Shown here: one piece after another, positions 24,747 through 33,817 of the stretch | Numbering within the stretch: position 1 is the first letter of the stretch | How the letters are laid out: each line of letters opens with the position of its first letter | NCBI GenBank assembly: GCA_937891975.1 | Contig: CALAUA010000025.1 | Span: 70,749-134,748, forward strand | Direction of reading: 5' to 3' | Length of the DNA: 64,000 nucleotides | DNA from: an uncultured Bacteroidales bacterium | GTDB lineage: Bacteria; Bacteroidota; Bacteroidia; Bacteroidales; Paludibacteraceae | Notes under the pieces: model-generated | What the model saw: only the letters and a program-made list of their open reading frames with translations | Databases searched by the model: none | What the model was told of the DNA's origin: nothing | Position numbers and translations under genes: made by a program

Positions 24747-26210
24747 CTACACCAATCCCCGTCCAGCCAATTTAATCCAGTTCCATGCCACGAATGCCAC
24801 AAACATCAATACCAACCATACGTAATACCATCGCTTGATGATAGGTGCGCGCAATAGGGATATACCATATGCCATAAATAGTATCTCTAGCGGTAATGCC
24901 GGCATATGAAAGCGGTCAGCATGCGCAAAAGCAGAGAACACCAATATTAACAAATATGCTAATAAGAACGCTCCAGGTAGCACATGGTCACGCCATTTGT
25001 TCATATTTGGCAATATCGGGAATAGCAGTATAACCAGCGCTATGATACAGAAATACGACATAATATTTTTTGTCACCATTCCACCATGTAACATACGTGA
25101 TATTTCCTGTCCTTCCGTTTCCACCATTGTTGGGAACGGTAGGGTAAAAATCATCGGCGCAAATACTGCCGCACCTGCATACTTAGCAAAACTCTGCGTT
25201 GTGACAATCTCCGACATACGTGCATCTTGGTTTTGGTCTTTTAACTCCCACACTGCCTCCACCTCACTGAATATACGTCCTCCTGCAAAATATAGTACTG
25301 TCGCACCAAACACCAAAAGGAAGACTATTCGCTTACCCCAACTCATCACTCGTTTACTTGATAGAATCAGTGTTACTCCCAATGCAAATACAGCCGTCAA
25401 TCCCAATACTGTTCGGAAGGTAAATAGCGATGCCATCAGCACGACGACGATGGCAATATTGCGAAAATTAAACTGCCGAGAATGCAGCAGATAATCTGCT
25501 CGTTCTAAGAAGAGTAAGGTCATAAAAATCATCTCAGTTTCCTTCAGGTGCATACCACCGTATATCCAGAAATGCGACTCCAACATCATCAGTATGCCTG
25601 CTATCCGCCCCACTTGTTCACCAAAGTGACGTTTAGCTACTCTATAGAGCAGCAAACAAGATAGCGCCCCCCACAGACACTTCAGCAGTCGCGCTACAAC
25701 AATGCTATCCCAACTCAGCAGATACACTAGTCCCAGATACATCGGATAACCCGCATCGGATACGCCCTGTCCTTGACCAAACTTATAATCCAAATAGGTC
25801 TGGAAATGTCCATCGCGTATTGTCTCTGCTATCCAAAGTGCCTCTTCGTGATATCCTGTAGCATCTGCCGCGTGGAACATAAACGGTTGTCCCGTCATCT
25901 CAGTATGGAACCAATAGAGGAAGAACATCACTATCACGCGTATCGCAAAAGCCCATCCAAAGAGGTTCTTTTCGAATGCCTTTGGCTTGAGCATTGCCCA
26001 TGATTTGGTCAGTCGATTGGCAAAGTAGAAATATACACCTACCTCTACAATACCGAACACCCACCAATACCATATCATAGCTTGGTTCATAAACACCACG
26101 CTACATGTAAGCAACGCCGCCACATAGGTCAGTATCGCATAATTTGATACCGACTGCGGCACATATGGCAATGGTGCGATTTTAGATTTATATGTTGTTT
26201 GATTGGTCAT
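24747..26210 (-). CDS. Polytopic membrane protein, GT39/ArnT-like glycosyltransferase
   Basis: 487 aa with roughly 10-12 hydrophobic segments; acidic loop after the third segment (FHAADATGYHEEALWIAET) followed by LDYKFGQGQGVSDAGYPMY, resembling the lipid-linked-sugar transferases of the ArnT/PMT (GT-C) superfamily. An O-antigen polymerase is the alternative, but the long periplasmic loop after helix 1-2 fits GT-C better. Encoded between acyltransferase and GT4 genes in the operon, it probably acts on the periplasmic side of the inner membrane. Function not proven. Confidence 0.6.
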   Translation of the reverse strand: MTNQTTYKSKIAPLPYVPQSVSNYAILTYVAALLTCSVVFMNQAMIWYWWVFGIVEVGVYFYFANRLTKSWAMLKPKAFEKNLFGWAFAIRVIVMFFLYWFHTEMTGQPFMFHAADATGYHEEALWIAETIRDGHFQTYLDYKFGQGQGVSDAGYPMYLGLVYLLSWDSIVVARLLKCLWGALSCLLLYRVAKRHFGEQVGRIAGILMMLESHFWIYGGMHLKETEMIFMTLLFLERADYLLHSRQFNFRNIAIVVVLMASLFTFRTVLGLTAVFALGVTLILSSKRVMSWGKRIVFLLVFGATVLYFAGGRIFSEVEAVWELKDQNQDARMSEIVTTQSFAKYAGAAVFAPMIFTLPFPTMVETEGQEISRMLHGGMVTKNIMSYFCIIALVILLFPILPNMNKWRDHVLPGAFLLAYLLILVFSAFAHADRFHMPALPLEILFMAYGISLLRAPIIKRWYYVWLVLMFVAFVAWNWIKLAGRGLV

Positions 26211-26222
26211 TATTCTATTCTC

Positions 26223-27315
26223 TGATTATTCTTTCTCATTTGTACTTTTTACCACACTGAACTTGTCCTTCAATCTTAGGAAGGGCATCTCTAAATATTT
26301 ATACGACAACGAAGCCAGAAGTATTGTTAGGACGGAAATGCCTGCGAATACCACAGTATGCCCCCCCCCCATGGGCATTCGATAAAACTCCAGTAAATTT
26401 CACCATCCATGACCCCACAAATATCAACAATGGATGTATCACATAAATGCCATACGAAATCTTGCCTAAATAGTTCATTACTCGATTTTCCAACAGCGGT
26501 TTAGATACCAATCCTGCCATAATTACCATCAATGAAACTACAGATATATACTCCGCACGAATGGGAGCTGGTATATATTGCGCATACAACCCTGAGGTGA
26601 AAAACAACACCCACGCTAGTATCACCACTACTCTATTTGCACACAATCTTACGAACCATGTCGCCTTTTTATAGTACAATATAGCACCAATCGCACCTAT
26701 CATCATACAATCAAATCGAGTGATACTAAATATCTTATAAGCCAATCCTTTACCCCAAAAGATATAACTTCCCATTTTCAACCCAAACCATATCACACAT
26801 AGGGATATAACAACCTTTAACACTCTTTCCTTATTGTATTTCACCACCCAAGGATACCACATATAATATTGTTCTTCCACGCCCAAACTCCAATAGTGAA
26901 ACAATGGTATCAATCCTATTCCTAATGCATGCGATATATTTCCCGAGAAGAAAGTATAATACCATACCGAATCGTTCATATCACTATTTAATAACACTAC
27001 TGCCCCTATTGCCAATATCATGTACACATAATACAATGGCCATATACGCAAAATACGACGCATATAGAACTTAGGTATACTGACATCGTTGGTCTTACCT
27101 ATTTCGTTCATCAGCAGATATGTAATCAAAAATCCCGATATCACAAAGAATGTGGTTACTGGTTCCTCTGGCCATGGGATACGAAAAGACAGCGGCTCTA
27201 GTCCCCAATCCCAAAATGGAGAAAACATATGTGCGAACAGCACTGTTAGTGCCGCCACAGCTCGTATGCCATTCAATCCAGGCAGATACAATCTATTTTC
27301 TTGTTCCCTTTTCAT
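26223..27315 (-). pseudogene. Acyltransferase-3 family O-acyltransferase, frame broken at a C10 tract (phase-variable?)
   Basis: Inner-membrane acyltransferase (OafA/NodX family) with ~10 helices: LPGLNGIRAVAALTVLFAH at the N-terminus with the catalytic His, then FFVISGFLITYL, FHYWSLGVEEQYY and ISYGIYVIHP. At 26361-26370 the plus strand has ten C. As sequenced, the frame runs to 26299 with an unrelated tail (338 aa). With nine G on the gene strand it reads HGGGHTVVFAGISVLTILL and on through the last helix (YKYLEMPFLRLKDKF) to a stop near 26223. So this copy is OFF or the assembly miscounts the tract. Confidence 0.8.
26361..26370. repeat. Homopolymeric C10 tract in acyltransferase gene
   Basis: Ten consecutive C on the plus strand inside coding sequence; the two downstream frames differ by one base, the classical set-up for slipped-strand phase variation. 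Confidence 0.9.
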
Positions 27316-27335
27316 TTTCTCTTTCCTTCTTGGCT

Positions 27336-27366
27336 AATAGCCTTCTCGCCTCATAGCCTAATCACC
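27336..27366. repeat. Short degenerate heptamer array between acyltransferase and GT32 genes
   Basis: TGGCTAATAGCCTTCTCGCCTCATAGCC...AATCACC, units like those of the CTCATCGC family. Confidence 0.6.
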
Positions 27367-28089
27367 TTACCCCAATATCTTTCGTTTTAATTTTATCAGT
27401 TTCGCTTTCATTTGTGGGCTTAGCATACCTAATAATTTATTTTTCCAGCCCCCATCTCCACTCCATGAATGCAAGCCCTTGTGTTCGCAATAGGTACGCT
27501 CGCAGCGGAGGTTCTCTCCCGTGGTCAATCCTGGACAAAAACACTCTACGGGCAATATATGCACCCCCATCCAATCTTTTTCCTTGCCATTTGCCACAAA
27601 TCCTCGCTCTTGCATCCAGCTGAGGAAATACCCTGTATTGGGTGTCATATCCAGTGAGCCATCCTCCTTCAAAAATTGTCTATTCTCATAAGTTTGCATC
27701 ATGCCTTGTATCCACGGATGATGTGCTTTGGCGGCAATTACGCCCATCATCACCGGATTACGTTTCGATCCCTCATACCCCGCAAATGCCTCGTATTGCT
27801 CCATCAGGTTATCAAAGGACTTATACACCTCAAAATCCACATCCATATAGAGTCCCCCCTCACGCTCCAATGCCCAAAGACGTACATAATCGCTTACAAA
27901 AGCATATTTCTTCGCAGCATACGCCTCTTGGACATATTGTGGGGCAGTACTCACGTCAAAGTTGTCCTCATTCCAAAGACGCATATCGTAGCTCGGAAGA
28001 AACATTTTCCAACTATCTATGCATTCGAGTACCAACTCGGGCATTGCACCTTTTCCAAACCAGCAATAATGTATAATCTTTGGTATCAT
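27367..28089 (-). CDS. GT32-like glycosyltransferase (DXD sugar-binding)
   Basis: 240-aa enzyme starting MIPKIIHYCWFGKGAMPE, the mark of the Gly_transf_sug/GT32 family; YVRLWALEREGGLYMDVDFE contains the metal-binding DXD (DVD, about residues 78-80). Transfers mannose, galactose or GlcNAc onto glycans; acceptor unknown. Cytosolic. Part of the leftward operon, with heptamer arrays on both sides. Confidence 0.85.
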   Translation of the reverse strand: MIPKIIHYCWFGKGAMPELVLECIDSWKMFLPSYDMRLWNEDNFDVSTAPQYVQEAYAAKKYAFVSDYVRLWALEREGGLYMDVDFEVYKSFDNLMEQYEAFAGYEGSKRNPVMMGVIAAKAHHPWIQGMMQTYENRQFLKEDGSLDMTPNTGYFLSWMQERGFVANGKEKDWMGVHILPVECFCPGLTTGENLRCERTYCEHKGLHSWSGDGGWKNKLLGMLSPQMKAKLIKLKRKILG

Positions 28090-28097
28090 AATCCGTG

Positions 28098-28200
28098 CCT
28101 ATAAACTTTAACTATAAACTATAAACTTTAACCTCTAACCCCTAAACAGTAGCGCCTTGGCGCGTCCACTAAACGAAGCGCTTACTAGCGCTTGCTTCAC
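28098..28200. repeat. Composite heptamer/stem-loop element between GT32 and GT2 genes
   Basis: ACTATAA/CTTTAAC units, then CCTAAACA, GTA, stem-loop GCGCCttGGCGC (28152-28163), GTCC, ACTAAAC, then a second dyad GAAGC...GCTTC (to 28198) adjoining the GT2 stop codon. Confidence 0.85.
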
Positions 28201-28203
28201 CGC

Positions 28204-29238
28204 TTATCTCCACTTCATCACCCAGCAATATAACCTTGCCCCAAACAGATTAATGATCCACGCGCGGCGAGCGTAGGTTTTGCCTTGGTCAGCTATCACT
28301 AGTGGAAACACATTCAACTCCTGCAAACGACGGATATACTCCTTGCGTTCATCATAAAACGACATTGCCACATGTGTCAAAAAACCCACTGCATTACAAC
28401 AGAGCATTCTTGATAACCATTTCGACTTTGGATATTTTGCTTTGAGCTTATTCAGTGCATGCATCACAAATATACTATCTTCTATATTTTTTCGCTGCTT
28501 ACTTTTGTCCCCTTGTACTTTAGTAATACTCCCCGGACGCAGCAAATAGTTATACACAACCAATGGTGTGCTATTCATGCGCTTCGCTGCAAGTAGCATA
28601 CGTGGGGTCCAATCTACATCTTCAAAATGAATCTTAAGAGTAAATAATTCCTGTGAAGCCAAATTTCGACGTATTAAGAATTGTACAGCATAACAAGCAT
28701 ACCCCATACGCTTATCCAAATACGTCTCCCCATCCACCACTTCACGGCATGTATCCACTTGATGGGGATACTTATTTGGCTGAAATACTTCGTATTCTCC
28801 TGCTTCTGTTTGCCTAACATTCTGATAATCGAACCTCAACACATCCAATTGTTCCCGCTCCACTTGCTCCATCAACGTCCCTAATACATTCGGCTGCAAA
28901 TAGTCGTCGCTATCTACGAACATAATATAATCGCCCGTTGCAGCCGCTATACCCGTATTGCGGGCAGCGCTCAATCCAGCATTTTCTTGATAAATCACGC
29001 GTAGCGTTGGGCGATTGGCGATTGGCGATTGGCTATTGGTTTCATTGTCTATAGCCCATTGCCCATTGCCCATTGTCTTCCTGACGATTTCATCCGCTAT
29101 CGCTCCTGAATCATCAGTACTGCCATCATCCACAAGGATTATTTCATAATCCGAAATATCTTGCATAAGCAAACTATCCACGCATTTACGCAGATATGGA
29201 GCCACGTTGTATATGGGGACAATTATTGATAGTTTCAT
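28204..29238 (-). CDS. GT2-family glycosyltransferase with in-frame repeat insertion
   Basis: 344-aa GT-A transferase: MKLSIIVPIYNVAPYLRKCV, VDDGSTDDSG, GLSAARNTGIAAATGDYIMF and the DXD-like VDSDDY. Residues about 54-77 (MGNGQWAIDNETNSQSPIAN) are translated from a heptamer element (29008-29077) placed between the first acidic motif and the GLSAARN motif. Cytosolic, builds the repeat unit. Overlaps the next GT2 by an ATGA. Confidence 0.88.
   Translation of the reverse strand: MKLSIIVPIYNVAPYLRKCVDSLLMQDISDYEIILVDDGSTDDSGAIADEIVRKTMGNGQWAIDNETNSQSPIANRPTLRVIYQENAGLSAARNTGIAAATGDYIMFVDSDDYLQPNVLGTLMEQVEREQLDVLRFDYQNVRQTEAGEYEVFQPNKYPHQVDTCREVVDGETYLDKRMGYACYAVQFLIRRNLASQELFTLKIHFEDVDWTPRMLLAAKRMNSTPLVVYNYLLRPGSITKVQGDKSKQRKNIEDSIFVMHALNKLKAKYPKSKWLSRMLCCNAVGFLTHVAMSFYDERKEYIRRLQELNVFPLVIADQGKTYARRAWIINLFGARLYCWVMKWR
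29008..29077. repeat. GCGATTG / GCCCATT heptamer element inside GT2
   Basis: Three GCGATTG-type units, a spacer (TTTCATTGTCTATA) and three GCCCATT units on the plus strand, coding in frame. Confidence 0.85.
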
Positions 29239-30140
29239 TGTTTTCTTTTCATCTTTTCATACATACGATACATATAGGGACATACCATACGGAACTTCAT
29301 AGTCCATTTCTGCAAACTATAATCCATCTGCTTAGCAATTCGCTTTGTCTCTTTACGATAGTGAGCATCAAACATGTATGGATATAATCTGTATATCATC
29401 TCGCGATCGAAGTATCTACGAAAATCCACATTACTTGCTCGTGCTTCTACATACTTATCCACAAAATAAGGAATATGCTTCTCCAATGGAATCAGCTTAT
29501 TCATTGCCCTATTCTCTGTATCTTGTCGATAATAAGCCAATACCCGATTATCAAACACACCTTTCCCTGAAAGTAACAATCGCCACCACATATCAATATC
29601 CTCGCCATGTGTCATTCTTGTATCAAACAAACCAATTTCTATGAGTCGCGCCCTACTACTACTACTACTACCAGTCCAATAACCTGGATAATTATTCCAC
29701 AAATCGTATACTTCACCTCGTTCTGTTGAGGGTGCAACATTCTCAGGTATCTTATCTCCGTGAATCGTAGTACATCCTATTCCGTACAACGCTGCATCTG
29801 GATAGTCCTCAATCAACTGATGCAATGTTTCTAAATATTCCGAATGCCACAAATCATCCCCATCTAAGAAAGCAACGTATTCGCCCTTAGCAGCTAATAT
29901 ACCTGCATTACGCGCAGACGAAACGCCGCCGTTCGTTTTGCGGATGACCCTGCCTCTACACTCTACACCATACACTTTACACTCGCGCAGCACAGTTTCA
30001 GCGACATTTGCGCTATCGTCAGTGGATCCATCATCCACCACAACTACTTCAAAATCCTTGTAGGTCTGCGCTAATACGCTATCTAATGTTTTTCGGATAG
30101 ATTGCGCTTTGTTGTATAGTGGTATTACTACGCTGATCAT
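29235..30140 (-). CDS. GT2-family glycosyltransferase with in-frame repeat arm
   Basis: 301 aa from the ATG at 30140, chosen because it overlaps the upstream stop as ATGA. ISVVIPLYNKAQSIRKTLDS, VVDDGSTDDSA, GVSSARNAGILAAKGEYVAF and LDGDDLW (DXD) define the GT2 fold. Residues about 53-63 (CKVYGVECRGR) are encoded by the 36-nt arm (29948-29983) that also flanks the four-helix-bundle gene. A paralogue with an arm at the same point lies directly upstream, so the insertion may predate the duplication. Confidence 0.88.
   Translation of the reverse strand: MISVVIPLYNKAQSIRKTLDSVLAQTYKDFEVVVVDDGSTDDSANVAETVLRECKVYGVECRGRVIRKTNGGVSSARNAGILAAKGEYVAFLDGDDLWHSEYLETLHQLIEDYPDAALYGIGCTTIHGDKIPENVAPSTERGEVYDLWNNYPGYWTGSSSSSRARLIEIGLFDTRMTHGEDIDMWWRLLLSGKGVFDNRVLAYYRQDTENRAMNKLIPLEKHIPYFVDKYVEARASNVDFRRYFDREMIYRLYPYMFDAHYRKETKRIAKQMDYSLQKWTMKFRMVCPYMYRMYEKMKRKQ
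29948..29983. repeat. 36-nt arm sequence inside GT2
   Basis: Minus strand AGTGTAAAGTGTATGGTGTA then GAGTGTAGAGGCAGGG: 33 of 36 identical to 24292-24327. Confidence 0.9.
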
Positions 30141-31093
30141 TTGTGATACCATTTATCAAGTTTATTCAATACAACTGCCATCCAATAAGGAGCTTTATAT
30201 AGCAGTTTATATTTTGATGGAATAACGCTATAGTCTAGTTTTCTAGTAGCAATGCGAGCATCCTCTAATTGCTCTTTGCTAGGATCAAAATAATAACTGC
30301 GTATCAAGTTAGCCGCCCACCTATTGATCCATTTGTAGAATACTATATTGTACTTAAAATCCTGATACTTATCCACATAGTATGGCAAAAAATATCTCAA
30401 CAACCGTGTACGATTCATAGCACGATTTTCTACATCATACTGATAAAAGGCCATATATCGGTCATAAAATACCACAGGATAGGTAGCAATTATTCGGAAC
30501 CACATATCGCTATCCTCCGCATATTTGATTCGCTCGTCGAAACACCCTACCCTCTCAAATACCTCTTTACTAATCACTACCGAACTAGAGCAGTAAAGAT
30601 CAGATATACGACCTGAAATTTGGAAATAGTTCTCTACATACCCACGATTGCCTTCGGGTAATCCCGTAGGCAATTTGCGAATCAATTCACCATTGCTCAT
30701 CTCTGCAAAATTGATTCCCCACATCTTTGCTTCTGGAAAATCTTGTATCAACTTCACTTGCTCCTCTAGATAGTGCTCATCCCATAGGTCATCACCATCC
30801 AATAGAGCAATATAGTCATATTTCGCCTCCTGTATACCTCGGTTGCGAGCAGAACTGACTCCGCCGTTCGCTTTGCGAATAACCTTGCCTTTACACTCTA
30901 CACCATAAGCTGTACACTCTTGCAGAATTGTTTCTGCAACTTCTGCGCTCCTATCCGTACTGCCATCATCCACTACGATTATCTCATAGTTGGTATATGT
31001 CTGTGCTAATACAGACTGCAACGTCGCTGCAATCGCATTCTGCTTATTGTACAAAGGAATTACAACCGATATGTATATACTATTCTCCTTCAT
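30137..31093 (-). CDS. GT2-family glycosyltransferase with in-frame repeat arm
   Basis: 318-aa GT2: ISVVIPLYNKQNAIAATLQS, VVDDGSTDRSA, GVSSARNRGIQEAKYDYIAL, LDGDDLWDEHY. Residues about 58-69 (CTAYGVECKGKV) come from a diverged copy of the same 36-nt arm (30883-30918). First gene after the promoter at 31.2 kb, so it heads the 15-kb leftward operon. Sugar specificity unknown. Confidence 0.88.
   Translation of the reverse strand: MKENSIYISVVIPLYNKQNAIAATLQSVLAQTYTNYEIIVVDDGSTDRSAEVAETILQECTAYGVECKGKVIRKANGGVSSARNRGIQEAKYDYIALLDGDDLWDEHYLEEQVKLIQDFPEAKMWGINFAEMSNGELIRKLPTGLPEGNRGYVENYFQISGRISDLYCSSSVVISKEVFERVGCFDERIKYAEDSDMWFRIIATYPVVFYDRYMAFYQYDVENRAMNRTRLLRYFLPYYVDKYQDFKYNIVFYKWINRWAANLIRSYYFDPSKEQLEDARIATRKLDYSVIPSKYKLLYKAPYWMAVVLNKLDKWYHK
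30883..30918. repeat. 36-nt arm sequence inside GT2 (paralogous site)
   Basis: Minus strand starts AGTGTACAGCTTATGGTGTA and ends AAAGGCAAGG; 32 of 36 match 24292-24327. Confidence 0.85.
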
Positions 31094-31165
31094 TCCTTCA
31101 TTCCTTCACTCCTTAATTCCTTCACTCCTTACTCCTTAATTCATTAATTCGTTAATTCACTCAAC
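31085..31165. repeat. TTCCTTCA-type degenerate array in the operon leader
   Basis: About ten units (TTCCTTCA, TTCCTTCAC, TCCTTAA, TTCATTAA, TTCGTTAA) start in the first codons of the GT2 gene and fill its leader. Confidence 0.8.
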
Positions 31166-31213
31166 ATTAATTCTGTTACACCAGTTATCCGTGACTTTTC
31201 TCCCTAAGGGCGA

Positions 31214-31245
31214 CAAAGGTACGCATTTTTTTTGACATATGCAAA
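31214..31245 (-). promoter_or_regulatory. Promoter of the leftward polysaccharide operon
   Basis: Minus strand TTTG, 20 nt, TACCTTTG (-7 box 31214-31221), about 120 nt upstream of the first GT2. The leader contains the TTCCTTCA array. Confidence 0.75.
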
Positions 31246-31288
31246 TATCAAAGATATTTAGCATGGATTTCGACAAAAAATACAAAAA

Positions 31289-31314
31289 AAAAATCGCCCC
31301 TAAAAGCGATTTTT
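31289..31314. terminator. Hairpin terminator AAAAATCGC/GCGATTTTT
   Basis: 9-bp stem (31289-31297, 31306-31314) flanked by A- and T-runs, between the small hypothetical gene and the operon promoter. Confidence 0.7.
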
Positions 31315-31349
31315 AACAAAACAGGGCAGAGCCATACCATATTTTCTAT

Positions 31350-31380
31350 ATGAAAGGCGGGATTATGACCCGCCTTTCAT
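31350..31380. terminator. Hairpin terminator overlapping the end of the small hypothetical gene
   Basis: Perfect 12-bp stem ATGAAAGGCGGG/CCCGCCTTTCAT (31350-31361, 31369-31380) with a 7-nt loop; the stop codon of the gene at 31363 sits in it. Confidence 0.85.
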
Positions 31381-31692
31381 GTGTTTGGAAATGAAATAAC
31401 CACGGATACTTCGCTTGGCTCTGGGTCGCGATAGTTGAGCTAAATATTCCTGTTCTAACGCTAGCCACTCAGGTGAACCCTTAATGACTTGGTTATACGC
31501 TTTGGAAGCAGCTGCCAAACGCAAAGTGCCTGCTTTCTCCGCTTCGGATTGAGGTTTCTTACTGTAGTCACGAGGATTATTTCTGTGACCTGTGAACTTG
31601 GTTCCATAACGCTCCATGAACCACATATCGCTTTGGCTGTGGATCTTACCATGGGCACTCTCAATGATTGGGTTGTAAGTTACTTTGGACAT
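31363..31692 (-). CDS. Small hypothetical protein
   Basis: 109 aa from MSKVTYNPIIESAHGKIHSQ (ATG at 31692; the longer frame adds an unlikely hydrophobic stretch). Basic, soluble, no signal peptide; contains RNNPRDYSKKPQSEAEKAG and a lysine/arginine-rich tail (RPRAKRSIRGYFISKHMKGG), suggesting nucleic-acid binding. Family not named with certainty; such small genes often occur near DUF3987 genes in Bacteroidales. Ends in a strong terminator. Confidence 0.7.
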   Translation of the reverse strand: MSKVTYNPIIESAHGKIHSQSDMWFMERYGTKFTGHRNNPRDYSKKPQSEAEKAGTLRLAAASKAYNQVIKGSPEWLALEQEYLAQLSRPRAKRSIRGYFISKHMKGGS

Positions 31693-32127
31693 AATGTAGA
31701 AAAATCTTAAATAGTTTATAATATTTGTTACTATCAATCCCTTAGAAATTACGGGTTCATGACGGGTTCATGATGAGCAAATACCATAAGATCACTGTCA
31801 TATTTCTGACTCTTCATTACTCATTAATCACTCCCTCCGGTCACTCCGTTCGTTCAGGAATTTCCATAAAAAATGAAATTTATACACCTGTTGACCCTTG
31901 TTATTGAAATAATTATTCTTTTGTTTTGTCCACCAATGCAGCAGAGCTGCATTCATTTGGGCAACAAAAGAAGTCTCTTCGAATTGACATTAATTGACAT
32001 CAAAATTGACCTAAATTGTCGTTTAAATAAAATCAGTGTCAACATGTATATAGTCCACTAAAATATAGTGTGGCGGAAATGGCGGAATGGCGGAATTTTT
32101 TCCGCCACCTCCGCCAAAAGCGCCACT
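31693..32127. other. Non-coding stretch with several short repeats and a large palindrome
   Basis: No convincing gene. Holds an 11-bp tandem ACGGGTTCATG x2 (31751-31772), a TTGACAT/TTGACCT-type run (31983-32022), and an imperfect palindrome (32069-32127) built from three GGCGGAA units facing CCGCC units. Confidence 0.7.
32069..32127. repeat. GGCGGAAT triplicate / CCGCC palindrome
   Basis: GTGGCGGAAATGGCGGAATG then GCGGAATTTTTTCCGCCACC and CTCCGCC...CGCCAC: a long hairpin with a T-rich centre, just downstream of the DUF3987 gene; could act as its terminator. Confidence 0.7.
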
Positions 32128-33414
32128 TTACGCACTTGCATTTTTTAACGCCACTTTTTTGTAGATTCCTTGTCCAATTCGTTCTATATCAGCAGATTGA
32201 ACTAATTTCAACAACCATCTTTCCATCGTTCGTTCTGCTATCCCGAGGACTTCCGCTTGCTTCACGGCATCTTGCTTCGTAAAGTCCGCAGGAAGCATCT
32301 CGAAGAACTGCTTTTGGATCAGCGTATGACCAATTTCGCCTGGAGCAGCATCCTTGTTCTCGGGCAACATCTGGAACATCATCGCAGAATGCATCAACAA
32401 CTTGTGACCAAGCAAAAGCATCGTCTCAAAGTCATCCTCTGAACAAACCATGCGCTCTGGAAGCGGCTGACTCATATCCATTCTAAGCCCTGTGAGAATC
32501 ATACCAATACGTTTCATAATCACAGGCATACGCTTGAGAATCGAATCAAACTCATTGCCAAAGGCATAACGCTGTGTCTCATACATCGCTCGAAACATAC
32601 GAGTAATCGTTTTACGCTGGGCGTCCGTCAGATAAAAGTAGCAACTATGGTTAGCTTTGCGCATCCAGTCATAACGCTGGCTCAGTTCGCGACCCAATTG
32701 CTCATACAGGGTAATCTCTTGAGGCACAGCGTCTTCTTCCGCGTCCAGCCAAACTCGGTCGTCGAAGTCTTGCGTCTGCTTGACCACATAGCAAGCGAAG
32801 CGGCTCATCAAACCGTTTTCTCGGCTCCTAATCAGAGGTTTAAGCTGGCTGTAAGTACCTGAGAGCAAGACGGCAAAGTGTGTGTCGGGAATCTCAATGA
32901 GTTCGTCTTTGTTCTTGCGAAGCTTACTGATTGTCTCGTGCTCAAACATACAGCGAAGCACATCGGAGAAACCGCCCGTACTGCTGCCAAGGGCTTTGCT
33001 GAGGGTATCAATCTCCGTAGCCATCATGATTCCTCGTCCCTTGAGTATTTGCAGATAGCTCATGAGGGCAGCCGAGGAGGTATTGGCAGGTAGGAAGATA
33101 AACTCACCTTGCTCATTCTCAATGCCTTGCAGCAGTAGTTTGGCGTAGTTCATGATACCTTTTCCCGACGCCGCGGGGGCGAGCACCATGGTCATGAGTT
33201 CGGGACCATAGAGATGATGTGGAAAGCCGTGATACATACGCATAGCAGGCAGGGCGTAGGCGTAATTGGTTAATAATGAAAGTAATAGCATGTCACGCAT
33301 CTCGCCCTCTGGGGCAATGCTGATGGCTTTTTCGACTTGCCAAGGCAACTGACCTTGACGAAGATGGGTGGTGATGAGGGTGTCTGCACCCTCGGAAGAA
33401 ATAATTTGTTTCAT
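32128..33414 (-). CDS. DUF3987-like ATPase/primase-associated protein
   Basis: 428-aa protein with a P-loop-like LAPAASGKGIMNYAK (about residues 78-92), an acidic Walker B-like region (MMATEIDTLSKALG) and SGTYSQLKPLIRS, as in DUF3987 (YfjI-like) helicase-type ATPases. The C-terminal part (IAERTMERWLLKLVQSADIE) is a winged-helix/HTH. These proteins occur near capsule loci and mobile elements in Bacteroidales; function unclear. -7-like boxes TACCTTTG (33618-33625) and TATCTTTG (33711-33718) lie upstream. Confidence 0.72.
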   Translation of the reverse strand: MKQIISSEGADTLITTHLRQGQLPWQVEKAISIAPEGEMRDMLLLSLLTNYAYALPAMRMYHGFPHHLYGPELMTMVLAPAASGKGIMNYAKLLLQGIENEQGEFIFLPANTSSAALMSYLQILKGRGIMMATEIDTLSKALGSSTGGFSDVLRCMFEHETISKLRKNKDELIEIPDTHFAVLLSGTYSQLKPLIRSRENGLMSRFACYVVKQTQDFDDRVWLDAEEDAVPQEITLYEQLGRELSQRYDWMRKANHSCYFYLTDAQRKTITRMFRAMYETQRYAFGNEFDSILKRMPVIMKRIGMILTGLRMDMSQPLPERMVCSEDDFETMLLLGHKLLMHSAMMFQMLPENKDAAPGEIGHTLIQKQFFEMLPADFTKQDAVKQAEVLGIAERTMERWLLKLVQSADIERIGQGIYKKVALKNASA

Positions 33415-33817
33415 GGTTAAAAATTTAGTGAATAATTAATAGTTAATATTTTTGTTAGCTCGTAGTTTATGATTCAAAAATCTCGCTTCTAAACTGTAGC
33501 TCATTAATCGGCAGCCCCGCGAGCTGCGTGAGCGAGTGGGGAGAGCGGAGGCATTGAGCGCTTTCAACTCGCCAAGCGAGTTCTGCGCGCTTCAATTGCC
33601 GAACGCGAAAGCGACGACAAAGGTACTGCTTCTCTGATTTACACTGTGGGTTTCAGCCCGTTTGCCTCGCGATTAGTCCGAATAAAGTAGTTTCTGTGGG
33701 TTTCACGCTGCAAAGATACTACATCAAACTGCTAAAACTTGTCAGTATGAAGAAAAAAATGCAAAAAAAATGAGGAATTTTGATTTTTTCCTCATGTTTG
33801 TGTGGTATTTCTATACA
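33415..33817. other. Intergenic region with promoters and a GC-rich patch
   Basis: No gene seen. Two -7 boxes on the minus strand (33618-33625, 33711-33718), two copies of CTGTGGGTTTCA (around 33645 and 33695), and a GC-rich stretch around 33510-33610 with dyads (CTCGCCAAGCGAG) that look structural. Confidence 0.55.

Noticed and set aside
27642..28104. Two overlapping plus-strand ORFs opposite the GT32 gene
   Set aside because: Low-complexity shadows of a recognised glycosyltransferase.
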